A stretch of 34,122 nucleotides of DNA from a bacterium endosymbiont of Escarpia laminata (GTDB taxonomy: Bacteria > Pseudomonadota > Gammaproteobacteria > Chromatiales > Chromatiaceae): positions 1-34,122 of the forward strand of contig QGON01000042.1 of assembly GCA_003660235.1 (NCBI GenBank). Direction: 5' to 3'. Every line of letters starts with the position of its first letter. Positions within the stretch are counted from its first letter, which is position 1. Made by a program: the position numbers and the translations under genes. Positions 17,288 through 26,161 of the stretch are shown here, piece after piece. The notes beneath the pieces were generated by a model. It was not told the origin of the DNA. It did not search any database and saw only the letters and a program-made list of their open reading frames with translations.

Positions 17288-19141
17288 ATGAACCAATATC
17301 CTCTTTGGAAGAACCTTCTGGTAGTGATCGTAGTCCTCGTCGGCGCGCTTTTCGCGCTACCGAATATCTACGATCAGGACCCCTCCATGGAAATTTCCGG
17401 CACCCGGCGCGCCACGGTGGATGAAACCACTATGGCCAGGGTCACTCAGGCGCTGGAGAAGGCAGGCGTCGAGGCGAAGGGCATCTCAGCCGAAAACACC
17501 AAACTGCTGGTGCGTTTTCGCAACTCAGAAGATCAGTTAAAGGCGAAGGAGGCCATTGCCAAGGAGCTGGGCACCGACTACAACCAAGCGCTGACCCTGT
17601 CACCGGATCTGCCTGACTGGCTGAGTTCTCTGGGTGCGGAACCGATGTATCTCGGTCTGGATCTGCGTGGCGGTATTCATGTGTTGATCGATGTGGATAT
17701 GGAGGCGGCGGTAGAGCAGGCGGTGGAGCGCAACAGCGGCGACATCAGGACTCTGCTGCGAAAGAACAAGGTCCGCTATCTGCGGGTCTCCCGCGAGGGG
17801 GAGACGGTAGTCGTCAAATTCAACGATGCGACGAAGCGGGATAAAGCTGAGCAGCTGATCCATAGTGAATTTCGCTCACTGGCAACCGCGATGTCGGATG
17901 GAGGGGGCGATTACTATGTGCGTGCCACCCTCAAGCCGGCCGAACGTCGCGCGGTGCAGAAGTTTGCTCTGGAACAGAACATCACCACCCTGCGCAACCG
18001 CGTCAATGCGTTGGGGGTGGCGGAGCCGCTGATCCAGCAGCAGGGTGATCGGCGCATTGTGGTACAACTGCCCGGCGCCCAGGATCCGACGAAGCTGAAA
18101 GAGATTCTCGGCGCCACCGCGACCCTGGAGTATCGCCTCGCCGATACTGAACACAGTGTACAGGATGCGGTCAACGGCAGGGTGCCGCCGGGTTCCAAAC
18201 TCTATTATGAGCGCAATGGCCAGCCGGTATTGCTGAAAAAGTCAGTCATCGTCACCGGCAACCAGATTATCGATGCCTCCTCGGGTATCGATCAGCGTTC
18301 TGGCCAGCCGATGGTTTCCGTACGGCTCGACGGTCCCGGCGGCAATCGTATGCGTCGTGTCACCAACGACAATGTCAGCAAGCCTATGGCGGTGGTTTTT
18401 ATCGAGAACCGTGTCGTCACCCGTATGGTGGATGGCAAGCCGGTGAAACATAGAACCAAAGTGGAGGAGGTGATCAGCATCGCCAATATCCTCGAGCCTT
18501 TCGGCAACCGTTTTCAGACCACCGGCCTCGATACCTCTGAAGAGGCGCGTGATCTGGCATTGCTGCTGCGTGCAGGCGCCTTGGCTGCCCCCATCGAGAT
18601 TGTTGAGGAACGCACCATCGGTCCCAGTCTTGGCCAGGACAACATCGATCAGGGTTTTATGTCGGTGGTCATCGGCATGGTCCTGGTGATGATCTTCATG
18701 GCCGTCTACTACCGGGTCTTTGGTCTGGTGGCGGATCTGGCGTTGAGCATGAATCTGGTACTGATCATCGCTATTCTCTCCATGTTGCAGGCGACACTGA
18801 CCCTCCCGGGTATCGCCGGGATCGTGTTGACCGTGGGCATGGCAGTGGATGCCAACGTGCTGATTTTCGAGCGTATCCGTGAGGAGATCCGTAACGGTAA
18901 TACGCCGCAGGCCAGCATTCAGGCGGGTTATGCGAAGGCGTTCTCCACCATCATCGATGCGAATATCACCACGCTGATAGCTGCGGTGGTGCTGTTCAGC
19001 TTCGGTACCGGCCCCATCAAGGGGTTCGCGGTAACCCTGGCTATCGGTATCCTGACCTCCATGTTTACCGCCATCATCGGCACCCGCGCAGTGATCAATT
19101 GGATCTACGGTCGCAGGCGGGTGAAAGCGCTGGCAGTTTGA
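17288..19141 (+). CDS. secD: Protein-export membrane protein SecD
   Basis: SecD works with SecF to use the proton-motive force to pull exported proteins through the inner membrane and release them into the periplasm. The 617-residue protein has an N-terminal membrane helix (about 8-25), a large periplasmic domain including the family motif LGLDLRGGIHVLIDVD, and five more membrane helices at the C-terminus. The conserved GMAVDANVLIFERIREE motif lies in the membrane part. The length matches E. coli SecD (615). The secF start follows after 16 bases, indicating tight coupling. Confidence 0.97.
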   Translation: MNQYPLWKNLLVVIVVLVGALFALPNIYDQDPSMEISGTRRATVDETTMARVTQALEKAGVEAKGISAENTKLLVRFRNSEDQLKAKEAIAKELGTDYNQALTLSPDLPDWLSSLGAEPMYLGLDLRGGIHVLIDVDMEAAVEQAVERNSGDIRTLLRKNKVRYLRVSREGETVVVKFNDATKRDKAEQLIHSEFRSLATAMSDGGGDYYVRATLKPAERRAVQKFALEQNITTLRNRVNALGVAEPLIQQQGDRRIVVQLPGAQDPTKLKEILGATATLEYRLADTEHSVQDAVNGRVPPGSKLYYERNGQPVLLKKSVIVTGNQIIDASSGIDQRSGQPMVSVRLDGPGGNRMRRVTNDNVSKPMAVVFIENRVVTRMVDGKPVKHRTKVEEVISIANILEPFGNRFQTTGLDTSEEARDLALLLRAGALAAPIEIVEERTIGPSLGQDNIDQGFMSVVIGMVLVMIFMAVYYRVFGLVADLALSMNLVLIIAILSMLQATLTLPGIAGIVLTVGMAVDANVLIFERIREEIRNGNTPQASIQAGYAKAFSTIIDANITTLIAAVVLFSFGTGPIKGFAVTLAIGILTSMFTAIIGTRAVINWIYGRRRVKALAV

Positions 19142-19157
19142 TAAGGGCGGATTGACT

Positions 19158-20096
19158 ATGCAGATCTTCAAAAAGACGACAAATTTCAACTTTATGGGCG
19201 GACGTAAGCTCGCCCTGATCGTTTCCGGTGCAGTGATCCTGGTTGCGTTGGCCTCCATCGCGGTGCGTGGCCTGAACCTGGGTATCGACTTTACCGGTGG
19301 TACCCTTGTCGAAGTGGGTTATCAGGAAACGGTTGATTTACCGAAGGTTCGTGAAGCACTGGCTGCGGAAGGTTTTTCCGATGCAACGGTGCAGCACTTT
19401 GGTACATCCAGAGACGTGTTGGTTCGGTTGGCGCCCAGGGATGATGCAGACAGCTCGGCGATCAGCAACACCGCCTTTACAGCGATGAACAAATTGGTGG
19501 ATGGTCAGGCCGATCTGCGACGGGTTGAGTATGTCGGGCCACAGGTCGGCGATGAGCTGACCGAAGACGGCGGTCTCGCCATGCTCTATGCGTTGATCGG
19601 TATCCTGATCTATGTGGGCATACGGTTTGAATATCGTTTTGCTGTGGGCGCGGTTATTGCGCTGGTACATGATGTGACCGTCACTATCGGCATCTTCTCC
19701 CTGTTTCAGGTGGAGTTCGATCTGCCGGTGCTGGCCGCCGTGCTGGCGGTGATCGGCTACTCACTGAACGATACCATCGTAGTGTTCGACCGTATTCGTG
19801 AGAACTTCCGCAAGATTCGCAAAGGCAGCGCAGTCGAGATTATCAATGCTTCGCTAAACCAGACACTCACCCGTACGCTGGTCACTTCCATGACCACCCT
19901 GCTGGTATTGATCGCGCTCTTTATCTTTGGCGGTGAGATCATCCACGGTTTTGCCCTGGCACTGATCGTGGGTGTGGTGGTCGGTACCTACTCTTCCATC
20001 TATGTGGCGAGTACGGCGATCATCATGATGGGCATCAGCAAGGATGATCTGATGCCGGTTGAAAAAGAGGGTGCCGAGGTCGAGGAAAACCTCTGA
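19158..20096 (+). CDS. secF: Protein-export membrane protein SecF
   Basis: SecF is the partner of SecD in the Sec translocon. The 312-residue protein has an N-terminal membrane helix after FNFMGGRKLALI, the signature LNLGIDFTGGTLVEV, a periplasmic domain, and a C-terminal membrane bundle with the motif SLNDTIVVFDRIREN. The start at 19158 (ATG) is preferred to TTG at 19152 because AAGGGCGG lies 7 bases before it. A 9-bp hairpin (20109-20134) follows the stop and probably ends the tgt-yajC-secDF transcript. Confidence 0.97.
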   Translation: MQIFKKTTNFNFMGGRKLALIVSGAVILVALASIAVRGLNLGIDFTGGTLVEVGYQETVDLPKVREALAAEGFSDATVQHFGTSRDVLVRLAPRDDADSSAISNTAFTAMNKLVDGQADLRRVEYVGPQVGDELTEDGGLAMLYALIGILIYVGIRFEYRFAVGAVIALVHDVTVTIGIFSLFQVEFDLPVLAAVLAVIGYSLNDTIVVFDRIRENFRKIRKGSAVEIINASLNQTLTRTLVTSMTTLLVLIALFIFGGEIIHGFALALIVGVVVGTYSSIYVASTAIIMMGISKDDLMPVEKEGAEVEENL

Positions 20097-20108
20097 TCCG
20101 GTTGTCGG

Positions 20109-20134
20109 ATCAAGCGGGTTCGGGGCCGCTTGAT
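20109..20134 (+). terminator. Hairpin after secF
   Basis: ATCAAGCGG (20109-20117) pairs with CCGCTTGAT (20126-20134) across an 8-base loop. It is 12 bases past the secF stop, between convergent genes. No T-tract follows on the plus strand, so it may act as an mRNA 3' end stabiliser instead of a strong terminator. Confidence 0.55.
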
Positions 20135-20148
20135 AACGGGCCTGTTGG

Positions 20149-20391
20149 CTAAGCGGTTTTGCAGAATGCCGGTGGGTAGATGACCTCAGCATTGTTGAGG
20201 CTCATCCTGGTTTTGTCTCGATCGTCACTCTGCTTGTTGGGTCGTTCGATAGAGATAATATCCACATTGCAGGGATTGTCGGTAAACGCGGATTGCAGTG
20301 AGATGTCCTGCACCCCATCCAGTACATCCCTCATCACCATTTCCAGTGCCCGGTCGCTGAGTGCCTGATCGATATTGTTGTTATTCGCCAT
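20149..20391 (-). CDS. Hypothetical 80-aa acidic protein between secF and suhB
   Basis: The minus-strand frame from ATG at 20391 encodes 80 residues (MANNNNIDQALSDRALEMVM...). It is hydrophilic, with a predicted helix LSDRALEMVMRDVLDGVQDI and no membrane or metal motif. It has only a weak ribosome site (CGGAA about 8-12 bases upstream). The frame extends upstream into suhB antisense, so the frame's total length is not evidence of coding, but the part after this ATG has normal protein-like composition. I do not recognise a family. It lies 124 bases downstream of suhB on the same strand and could be co-transcribed. Confidence 0.4.
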   Translation of the reverse strand: MANNNNIDQALSDRALEMVMRDVLDGVQDISLQSAFTDNPCNVDIISIERPNKQSDDRDKTRMSLNNAEVIYPPAFCKTA

Positions 20392-20515
20392 TAGGTAGGT
20401 TCCGCTTTTACAGTTGTTACCGATGTTATCTCCGGTAACGGTCGGCGGGCCATAATCTTGAGGATGGGGATGAAAAAACGGAGAAAACTGTGAAGCGGAT
20501 TCGCCGTGCCAGGAA

Positions 20516-21313
20516 TTAAGCGGTAAGTCTATCGTCCAGATGGGGAAGAATACGGCGCAATATGGCGTTGTGCACCTTGATGTTGCCGGCGATGACATTG
20601 CCGGTCTCAAAGTGACGCTCGCCGCCGGAGATATCGGTAACCAGGCCACCGGCCTCGCGCACCATGAGGGCGCCTGCGGCAAAATCCCATTCGGCGAGGC
20701 CGAGTTCCCAGAATCCGTCCAGCCTTCCGGCGGCCACATAGGCGAAATCAAGCGCGGCTGAGCCCGGGCGGCGTATCCCCGCAGTGTCAGCCATCAGATC
20801 CCTGAGCATGCCCATGTAGTTTTCCGTAAAACGAAAATCACGGTAGGGCAGGCCGGTTCCCAACAGCGCACCATCCAGACTCTTGCGGCTGGAGACCCTC
20901 AATCGCCGATCGTTTAGCTGCACGCCGGAACCGCGGCTGGTGGTGAACAGCTCATCTTTCAGCGGATCATAGATCACGCCAACCTCCAGTCTGCCTTTGT
21001 GTCGCAGAGCGATGGAGATGGAGAAATGGGGGAATCCGTGCAGATAGTTGGTGGTGCCGTCCAGCGGGTCTATGACCCACTGATAGTCGTCACCTGGGTG
21101 ACTGCCACTCTCTTCCGCCAGTATGGCGTGATTGGGATATTTGTCCCGCAAAACACCGATAATCACCTGTTCGGCTGCCCGGTCCACCTCGCTGACATAA
21201 TCGTGCCTTCCCTTGTCGGTGACGTTAAGGGTATCGAGCCGATTGAAATTGCGCATCAGCACACGGGCGGCGTCACGTACAGCACGGACGGCGATGGTTA
21301 CCATTGGATTCAT
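20516..21313 (-). CDS. suhB: Inositol-1-monophosphatase family protein SuhB
   Basis: SuhB is a Mg-dependent, Li-sensitive phosphatase of the inositol monophosphatase family. In enterobacteria it also joins the ribosomal-RNA antitermination complex, which is probably its main role. The 265-residue protein shows the metal-binding motifs EESG (with the upstream DYVSEVD), WVIDPLDGTTN and the C-terminal LAEWDFAAGALMVREAGG. The ATG at 21313 (MNPMVTIAVRA) matches the E. coli start (MHPMLNIAVRA); a TTG three codons earlier is rejected. It is divergent from trmJ, with 87 bases between them holding both promoters. Confidence 0.95.
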   Translation of the reverse strand: MNPMVTIAVRAVRDAARVLMRNFNRLDTLNVTDKGRHDYVSEVDRAAEQVIIGVLRDKYPNHAILAEESGSHPGDDYQWVIDPLDGTTNYLHGFPHFSISIALRHKGRLEVGVIYDPLKDELFTTSRGSGVQLNDRRLRVSSRKSLDGALLGTGLPYRDFRFTENYMGMLRDLMADTAGIRRPGSAALDFAYVAAGRLDGFWELGLAEWDFAAGALMVREAGGLVTDISGGERHFETGNVIAGNIKVHNAILRRILPHLDDRLTA

Positions 21314-21400
21314 GGGCGGCAAAGATACAGCAAGCGACAGGGCGGATAAAGCAGAAAACTGTTTTGGTCTCGCGGTTATTCATGCGGTACCCTTGCGCCC

Positions 21401-22126
21401 ATGTTGAAACATATACGAATTGTGCTGGTGGAGACCAGCCACCCCGGAAATGTCGGCGCTGCGGCACGGGCGATGAAAAATATGTGCTTGGAGCGGCTTG
21501 TTTTGGTGTCACCGAAGCGTTACCCGGGCGAAGAGGCGACCGCCCGGGCCTCCGGGGCGGATGATCTGCTTGCGCGGGCGCCGGTCTGCGACAGCCTGGA
21601 CGAGGCACTGAAGGGATGTCGTCTGATAATAGGCACCAGCGCCCGTGAGCGGACTGTCTCCTCGCCTCTGTTGAATCCGCGGGCCTGTGCGGCAAAGATC
21701 ATCGAAGAGAGTGCAGTGGGTGAGGTTGCTCTGGTCTTCGGCCGGGAGAGCTCAGGACTCACTAACGAGGAGTTGGACCGCTGCAATTTTCTGGTCCATA
21801 TTCCCACCAACTCCGCCTATAGCTCATTGAATCTCGGTGCTGCGGTTCAAGTGCTCAGCTATGAAATCTATCTTGCCTGGCTGGAAGGGTGGGAGACGGC
21901 TCCTGAGCCGGTCAGAGAGGTGGCCACTGCTGAGATGATGGAGGGGTTTCATGCTCATCTGGCGCAGGCTCTGGAGGATATTGGTTTTGCCGATCCCCGG
22001 CAGTCAGACAAGCTGCTGCGCAGGTTGCGCAGCCTGTTTCACCGTGCCCGGCCAGATGTGGATGAACTCAATATCCTGCGGGGAATCCTGAGTGCTGCCC
22101 AGGGACGCAAGTCGATGCGGCGCTGA
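21401..22126 (+). CDS. trmJ: tRNA (cytidine/uridine-2'-O-)-methyltransferase TrmJ
   Basis: TrmJ methylates the 2'-OH of nucleotide 32 in the anticodon loop of several tRNAs using SAM. The 241-residue protein has the SPOUT-fold N-terminus IRIVLVETSHPGNVGAAARAMKNM, the VFGRESSGLTNEEL block (SAM-binding trefoil knot) and the IPTNSAYSSLNLGAAVQVLSYE block. The C-terminal tail ends in LRGILSAAQGR. It precedes cysE and the isc genes, an order seen in other gammaproteobacteria such as pseudomonads. A palindromic repeat separates it from cysE, so co-transcription with cysE is uncertain. Confidence 0.95.
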   Translation: MLKHIRIVLVETSHPGNVGAAARAMKNMCLERLVLVSPKRYPGEEATARASGADDLLARAPVCDSLDEALKGCRLIIGTSARERTVSSPLLNPRACAAKIIEESAVGEVALVFGRESSGLTNEELDRCNFLVHIPTNSAYSSLNLGAAVQVLSYEIYLAWLEGWETAPEPVREVATAEMMEGFHAHLAQALEDIGFADPRQSDKLLRRLRSLFHRARPDVDELNILRGILSAAQGRKSMRR

Positions 22127-22161
22127 CCCAGCTCGGATTATTCTCTCAAAACCTTCGTGGC

Positions 22162-22248
22162 ATGTAGGATGTGGTGAGCCTGCGAACCGCATCGTTCGTG
22201 TAACGCCTTGCTTGACTGATGCGGTTCGTGCCTCACCGCATCCTACAT
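22162..22248. repeat. 87-bp palindromic repeat between trmJ and cysE
   Basis: TGTAGGATG-TGGTGAG and GCGAACCGCATC on the left are mirrored by GATGCGGTTCG and CTCACCGCATCCTACA on the right, around a spacer of about 24 bases. As RNA this would fold into a long hairpin. It looks like a REP/BIME-type dispersed element. It starts 36 bases past the trmJ stop. Confidence 0.75.
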
Positions 22249-22363
22249 AGATTCAAGCCCCTTGCGGTACAATACCCTAGTATTTTGCATGGTATTATGG
22301 ATAATCTGTCACCTCCATGTCACTATTTCAGTGATAGTTGATTGATTTAGTCGAGTATAAGTT

Positions 22364-23185
22364 GTGCAGCAGGAAACCAAAGAGAATCCCAGCCAATCCA
22401 GGTGGAGAGAGGATATTCAGAGCGTCTTCGAGCGTGACCCCGCCGCCCGGACGACGTTTGAAATCATCACTACCTATCCTGGCGTACATGCGATTCTGTT
22501 CCACCGGGCCTCCCATGGCCTCTGGAATCTAGGCTTAAAGTGGCTGGCCAGGGTGCTCTCCAATATTGCCCGGTTTCTGACGGGCATCGAAATCCACCCC
22601 GGCGCCCAGATCGGCCGCCGTTTCTTCATCGATCACGGCATGGGTGTGGTGATCGGCGAAACTGCGATCATTGGCGATGACTGCACCCTCTATCATGGGG
22701 TGACGCTCGGTGGTACAAGCTGGCAGAAGGGCAAGCGCCATCCGACCCTCGCCAACAACGTGGTGGTGGGTGCCGGCGCCAAGGTGCTGGGCCCCATTGA
22801 GATTGGCGAAGGCGCCCGCATCGGCTCAAATGCGGTGGTGGTGAAGGATGTACCGGCCGGGGCAACAGCTGTTGGTGTGCCCGGCAGACTGATCCGTCAG
22901 GAAAAAACCGGAGGCAACGGTCATCGCGAGGCGATTGCCAAGAAGATTGGGTTTGATGCCTATGGCGCCACCAAGGATGCGCCGGATCCGGTTGCCCACG
23001 CCATCAACTGCATGCTCGATCATATGCATGTGATGGACAAAAAAATGGAGTCCATGTGCGAGGCACTGAAGAGCATGGGGCTGGAAGAGGCGGATGAATT
23101 ACTGCCTGAACTCGATTCCTGCGAAATCTTTTCCACTGCGGAAGAGTTGCTAAAGCTGGATGGTGATGAGGCTTCCAAGGGTTAA
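22364..23185 (+). CDS. cysE: Serine O-acetyltransferase
   Basis: CysE acetylates serine to O-acetylserine, the first committed step of cysteine synthesis. Cysteine is the sulfur source used by IscS next door. The 273-residue protein has an N-terminal helical domain ([16 protein letters not shown]) and left-handed beta-helix hexapeptide repeats including [19 protein letters not shown] (catalytic His91) and [20 protein letters not shown]. It is of the short CysE/EpsC type, with a C-terminal extension of about 80 residues after the VPGRLIR block ([22 protein letters not shown], helical). The start is a GTG at 22364; the family pattern suggests the true start is near this point, but it could shift by a few codons. 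Confidence 0.92.
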   Translation: MQQETKENPSQSRWREDIQSVFERDPAARTTFEIITTYPGVHAILFHRASHGLWNLGLKWLARVLSNIARFLTGIEIHPGAQIGRRFFIDHGMGVVIGETAIIGDDCTLYHGVTLGGTSWQKGKRHPTLANNVVVGAGAKVLGPIEIGEGARIGSNAVVVKDVPAGATAVGVPGRLIRQEKTGGNGHREAIAKKIGFDAYGATKDAPDPVAHAINCMLDHMHVMDKKMESMCEALKSMGLEEADELLPELDSCEIFSTAEELLKLDGDEASKG

Positions 23186-23374
23186 CCCGAGTCTTTCACG
23201 AATTATGCTTGATCTCGCTTGTTTACTGATCCCACAAGAAATATATCCTCAGTCGGTCGTAATCACTGATACGCCACTCCTTCGGATATTTCCTTGTGAA
23301 ACCAATATCCTGCGCGTTATCGGCGCAAATTCATGAAATCTTCGGGTTAAAACCTTGCAATGCTCGCGGAGGGA

Positions 23375-23406
23375 ATACTTGACTATTTTACTAGGAATTG
23401 TATATT
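23375..23406 (+). promoter_or_regulatory. iscR promoter with IscR type-1-like half site
   Basis: TTGACT (23379-23384) and TATATT (23401-23406) are spaced by 16 bp. The sequence from 23375, ATACTTGACTATTTTA, matches the first 16 positions of the IscR type 1 consensus (ATAsyyGACTrwwwyA), while the second half is poor. In E. coli, [2Fe-2S]-IscR binds such sites over this promoter to repress its own operon when clusters are plentiful. The half-site match suggests the same control here. Confidence 0.65.
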
Positions 23407-23437
23407 AGCGCTCAAGGATATACTTGGAGCCGATAAA

Positions 23438-23932
23438 GTGAAGCTTACCACGAAAGGCCGCTATGCGGTAACAGCCATGTTGGACTTGGCTCTGCACTAT
23501 GGCAAGGGCCCGATTACCCTGGCAGACATTGCCCAGCGTCAGGGGATCTCCCTCTCCTATCTTGAGCAGCTCTTCTCACGACTGCGAAAAAAAGCCCTGG
23601 TCTCCAGTGTTCGTGGTCCCGGTGGCGGTTACAGCCTGGGTCGGGAAGCGGGCGAGATCTATATTGGCGAAGTGATCACTGCGGTGGATGAGAACATGGA
23701 TACCACCCGTTGCCACGGTGCCCACAATTGCCAGAATAACGAACGCTGTCTCACCCATGATTTGTGGCAGGATCTTAGCGACCAGATCTACCACTATCTC
23801 AATCAGATCAGCCTGCAGAACCTGATGGATCGTCAGGCGGTGCGAGAGGTGACCAACCGACAGGATCATCCGGACACGCCGGAGATCGATGTCACAGAGC
23901 TGACTTCGATCTCCTCACGGGCCAACGCCTGA
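23438..23932 (+). CDS. iscR: Iron-sulfur cluster-sensing regulator IscR
   Basis: IscR is an Rrf2-family repressor/activator that senses the cell's Fe-S status. The protein is 164 residues from GTG at 23438, where [15 protein letters not shown] matches E. coli [19 protein letters not shown] (23426-23429) lies 8 bases before it; the longer frame from 23360 is rejected. The winged helix includes [16 protein letters not shown] and [10 protein letters not shown]. The [2Fe-2S] ligands Cys92, Cys98, Cys104 and His107 are present. It heads the isc operon and is probably autoregulated through the site at 23375. Confidence 0.97.
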   Translation: MKLTTKGRYAVTAMLDLALHYGKGPITLADIAQRQGISLSYLEQLFSRLRKKALVSSVRGPGGGYSLGREAGEIYIGEVITAVDENMDTTRCHGAHNCQNNERCLTHDLWQDLSDQIYHYLNQISLQNLMDRQAVREVTNRQDHPDTPEIDVTELTSISSRANA

Positions 23933-23970
23933 AGCTGAATTTGCGGATTTTTTGGAGTTACAAAATAGAG

Positions 23971-25185
23971 ATGAAGCTACCGATCTATATGGACTACTCG
24001 GCGACCACGCCGGTAGATCCCCGCGTCGCGGAGTTGATGTGCAGTTACCTCACTCCTGACGGAAAATTCGGTAATCCTGCATCCCGTTCCCACCCTTTCG
24101 GTTGGAGTGCGGATGAAGCGGTGACCTTGGCGCGCAAGCAGGTGGCGGATCTGGTCAATGCTGATCCGAAAGAGATTGTCTGGACCTCCGGCGCCACAGA
24201 GTCAGATAATCTTGCGATCAAGGGCGTTGCGCATTTCTACAAGAAACGCGGCAAGCACATCATTACCTGCAAGACGGAACACAAGGCGGTGCTGGATCCC
24301 TGTCGCCAACTTGAGCGTGAGGGATTCGAGATCACCTATCTCGATCCGGAGCCCAGTGGTCTGATTGACTTGGGGAAACTGGAAGCGGCGCTACGTGACG
24401 ACACCATTCTCGTCTCTATTATGCAGGTCAATAACGAAGTGGGTGTGATCCAGGATATTGCCGCAATTGGCGAGATGACCCGTGCCCGCAAGATCCTCTT
24501 CCATGTGGACGCAGCACAGAGCGCCGGCAAGGTGCCGATCGATCTGGCGGCGCTGAAAGTGGATCTGATGTCCTTCTCAGCACACAAAATATATGGACCC
24601 AAAGGCATCGGCGCCCTCTATGTGCGGCGCAAGCCCCGTGTGCGCCTGGAGGCCCAGATGCACGGTGGCGGTCACGAGCGCGGTATGCGTTCCGGCACTC
24701 TGGCGACCCACCAGATCGTCGGCATGGGCGAAGCCTTTCGTATTGCCGGTGAAGAGATGGCGGCGGAAAACGAACGTCTGCTCGGGCTGCGTCAACGCCT
24801 CTGGGACGGCTTCAAAGACATGGAAGAGGTCTACCTCAACGGTGATGAAGAACAGCGTGTCGCCGGCAACCTGAATGTGAGTTTTGCCTACGTCGAAGGT
24901 GAATCTCTGATTATGGCGTTGAAGGATCTGGCGGTCTCATCCGGTTCCGCCTGCACCTCCGCCAGTCTCGAACCCAGCTACGTCCTGCGTGCGTTGGGGC
25001 GGGAAGACGAATTGGCCCACAGCTCGATCCGTTTCTCAATCGGCCGTTTCAGCACGGCGGAAGAGGTGGATTATGCGGTAGAGAAGATCCGCACCGAGGT
25101 TGATAGATTGCGTGAACTCTCGCCTTTGTGGGAGATGTTCAAAGATGGCATCGATCTGAAATCGATTCAGTGGGCGGCGCACTGA
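23971..25185 (+). CDS. iscS: Cysteine desulfurase IscS
   Basis: IscS is a PLP enzyme that removes sulfur from cysteine as a persulfide and passes it to IscU, and also to tRNA thiolation pathways. The 404-residue protein equals the E. coli length and numbering. The PLP lysine is Lys206 (SAHKIYG), and the mobile catalytic loop carries Cys328 (SGSACTS). The start at 23971 ([14 protein letters not shown]) is used; a TTG ten codons upstream is rejected. It follows iscR by 38 bases and precedes iscU by 26 bases. Confidence 0.98.
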   Translation: MKLPIYMDYSATTPVDPRVAELMCSYLTPDGKFGNPASRSHPFGWSADEAVTLARKQVADLVNADPKEIVWTSGATESDNLAIKGVAHFYKKRGKHIITCKTEHKAVLDPCRQLEREGFEITYLDPEPSGLIDLGKLEAALRDDTILVSIMQVNNEVGVIQDIAAIGEMTRARKILFHVDAAQSAGKVPIDLAALKVDLMSFSAHKIYGPKGIGALYVRRKPRVRLEAQMHGGGHERGMRSGTLATHQIVGMGEAFRIAGEEMAAENERLLGLRQRLWDGFKDMEEVYLNGDEEQRVAGNLNVSFAYVEGESLIMALKDLAVSSGSACTSASLEPSYVLRALGREDELAHSSIRFSIGRFSTAEEVDYAVEKIRTEVDRLRELSPLWEMFKDGIDLKSIQWAAH

Positions 25186-25211
25186 GCGATCAGTTTTAAG
25201 AGGTTAAGGTT

Positions 25212-25595
25212 ATGGCATACAGTGATAAAGTACTCGACCACTACGAGAACCCCCGTAACGTAGGTGCGTTCGATAAAGAAGAGAAGAGTGTCGGCACCGG
25301 CATGGTGGGCGCGCCTGCCTGTGGTGACGTGATGCGTCTGCAGATCAAGGTGGGTGATGACGGCGTGATTGAAGACGCCCGCTTCAAAACCTACGGCTGC
25401 GGTTCCGCAATCGCCTCCAGCAGCCTGCTCACCGAGTGGGTGAAGGGCAAGACCCTGGAAGAGGCGCAGCAGATCAAGAACTCCGAGATCGCTGAAGAGT
25501 TGGCTCTGCCGCCGGTCAAGGTCCACTGCTCCGTGTTGGCGGAAGACGCTATCAAGGCGGCGATCCAGGACTACGCAAAAAAGAATACAGATTGA
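25212..25595 (+). CDS. iscU: Iron-sulfur cluster scaffold IscU
   Basis: IscU is the platform on which [2Fe-2S] and [4Fe-4S] clusters are built before transfer to target proteins. The 127-residue protein has the ligands Cys37, Asp39, Cys63, His105 and Cys106, and the LPPVK motif (99-103) recognised by the HscA chaperone encoded downstream. The GGTTAAGGTT stretch before the ATG supplies a reasonable ribosome site. Confidence 0.98.
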   Translation: MAYSDKVLDHYENPRNVGAFDKEEKSVGTGMVGAPACGDVMRLQIKVGDDGVIEDARFKTYGCGSAIASSSLLTEWVKGKTLEEAQQIKNSEIAEELALPPVKVHCSVLAEDAIKAAIQDYAKKNTD

Positions 25596-25642
25596 TATCC
25601 ATTGTAGACTTGAAGCTACAGGTTCAGTTCTGGAGAAGTTAA

Positions 25643-25966
25643 ATGGCAATTACGATCACAGAAGCTGCCGCAAAACATGTGCAACAGTTCCTTTCGAACC
25701 GGGGCAAGGGGATCGGTATCCGCCTGGCGGTGCGTACCTCCGGCTGCTCCGGTATGGCATACGAGATGGAGTTCGCCGATGAACTGGGCGAGGATGACCA
25801 GGTATTCGAAGATCTGGGCGTAAAGGTCATTATCGACCCCAAAAGCCTTGTCTATCTTGACGGCACTGAAATCGATTACACCAAGGAAGGACTCAATGAA
25901 GGTTTCAAGTTCAACAACCCGAATGCCAAGGGCGAGTGTGGTTGTGGTGAGAGTTTTCAGGTCTGA
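25643..25966 (+). CDS. iscA: A-type Fe-S carrier IscA
   Basis: IscA carries iron or preformed clusters, especially for [4Fe-4S] assembly in air. The 107-residue protein, the same length as in E. coli, has the three family cysteines Cys35 (TSGCSGM), Cys99 and Cys101 (ECGCGESF). GGAGAAG about 9 bases upstream is the ribosome site. It is followed not by hscB directly but by 195 bases with a palindromic repeat and a terminator-like hairpin, so the level of hscBA-fdx can be set separately. Confidence 0.98.
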   Translation: MAITITEAAAKHVQQFLSNRGKGIGIRLAVRTSGCSGMAYEMEFADELGEDDQVFEDLGVKVIIDPKSLVYLDGTEIDYTKEGLNEGFKFNNPNAKGECGCGESFQV

Positions 25967-26011
25967 CCTAAATGGCACTGGCTTATAGCGCAAAGCACCA
26001 ACAACCTCTTG

Positions 26012-26098
26012 GGTAGGTTGGGTTAGGCCGTCTTTTTGACCGTAATCCAACAATATGCGTCATTATTGTCGTGTTACGCTACGCTAACACGACCTACT
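26012..26098. repeat. Palindromic repeat between iscA and hscB
   Basis: The segment begins GTAGGTTGGGTTAGG and ends CGACCTAC. It contains two nested palindromes: GGTTGGGTTA with a TAATCCAAC partner, and CGTGTTACGC with GCTAACACG. It looks like a dispersed intergenic element inserted inside the isc operon. As RNA it would fold into a branched structure that may slow decay of the upstream iscRSUA message. Confidence 0.65.
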
Positions 26099-26128
26099 GT
26101 TTTTCAAGGTCGTAACAACAGGTGATAA

Positions 26129-26157
26129 ATCGGCTGTCCTCGGACAGCCGATTTTTT
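26129..26157 (+). terminator. Terminator-like hairpin (possible attenuator) ahead of hscB
   Basis: ATCGGCTGTC (26129-26138) pairs perfectly with GACAGCCGAT (26143-26152) across a CTCG loop and is followed by six T residues (26152-26157), a textbook intrinsic terminator. The hscB ATG is at 26162, so the hairpin occupies the place where a ribosome site should be. It may end a fraction of transcripts after iscA, or control hscB translation. Confidence 0.8.
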
Positions 26158-26161
26158 CGAT

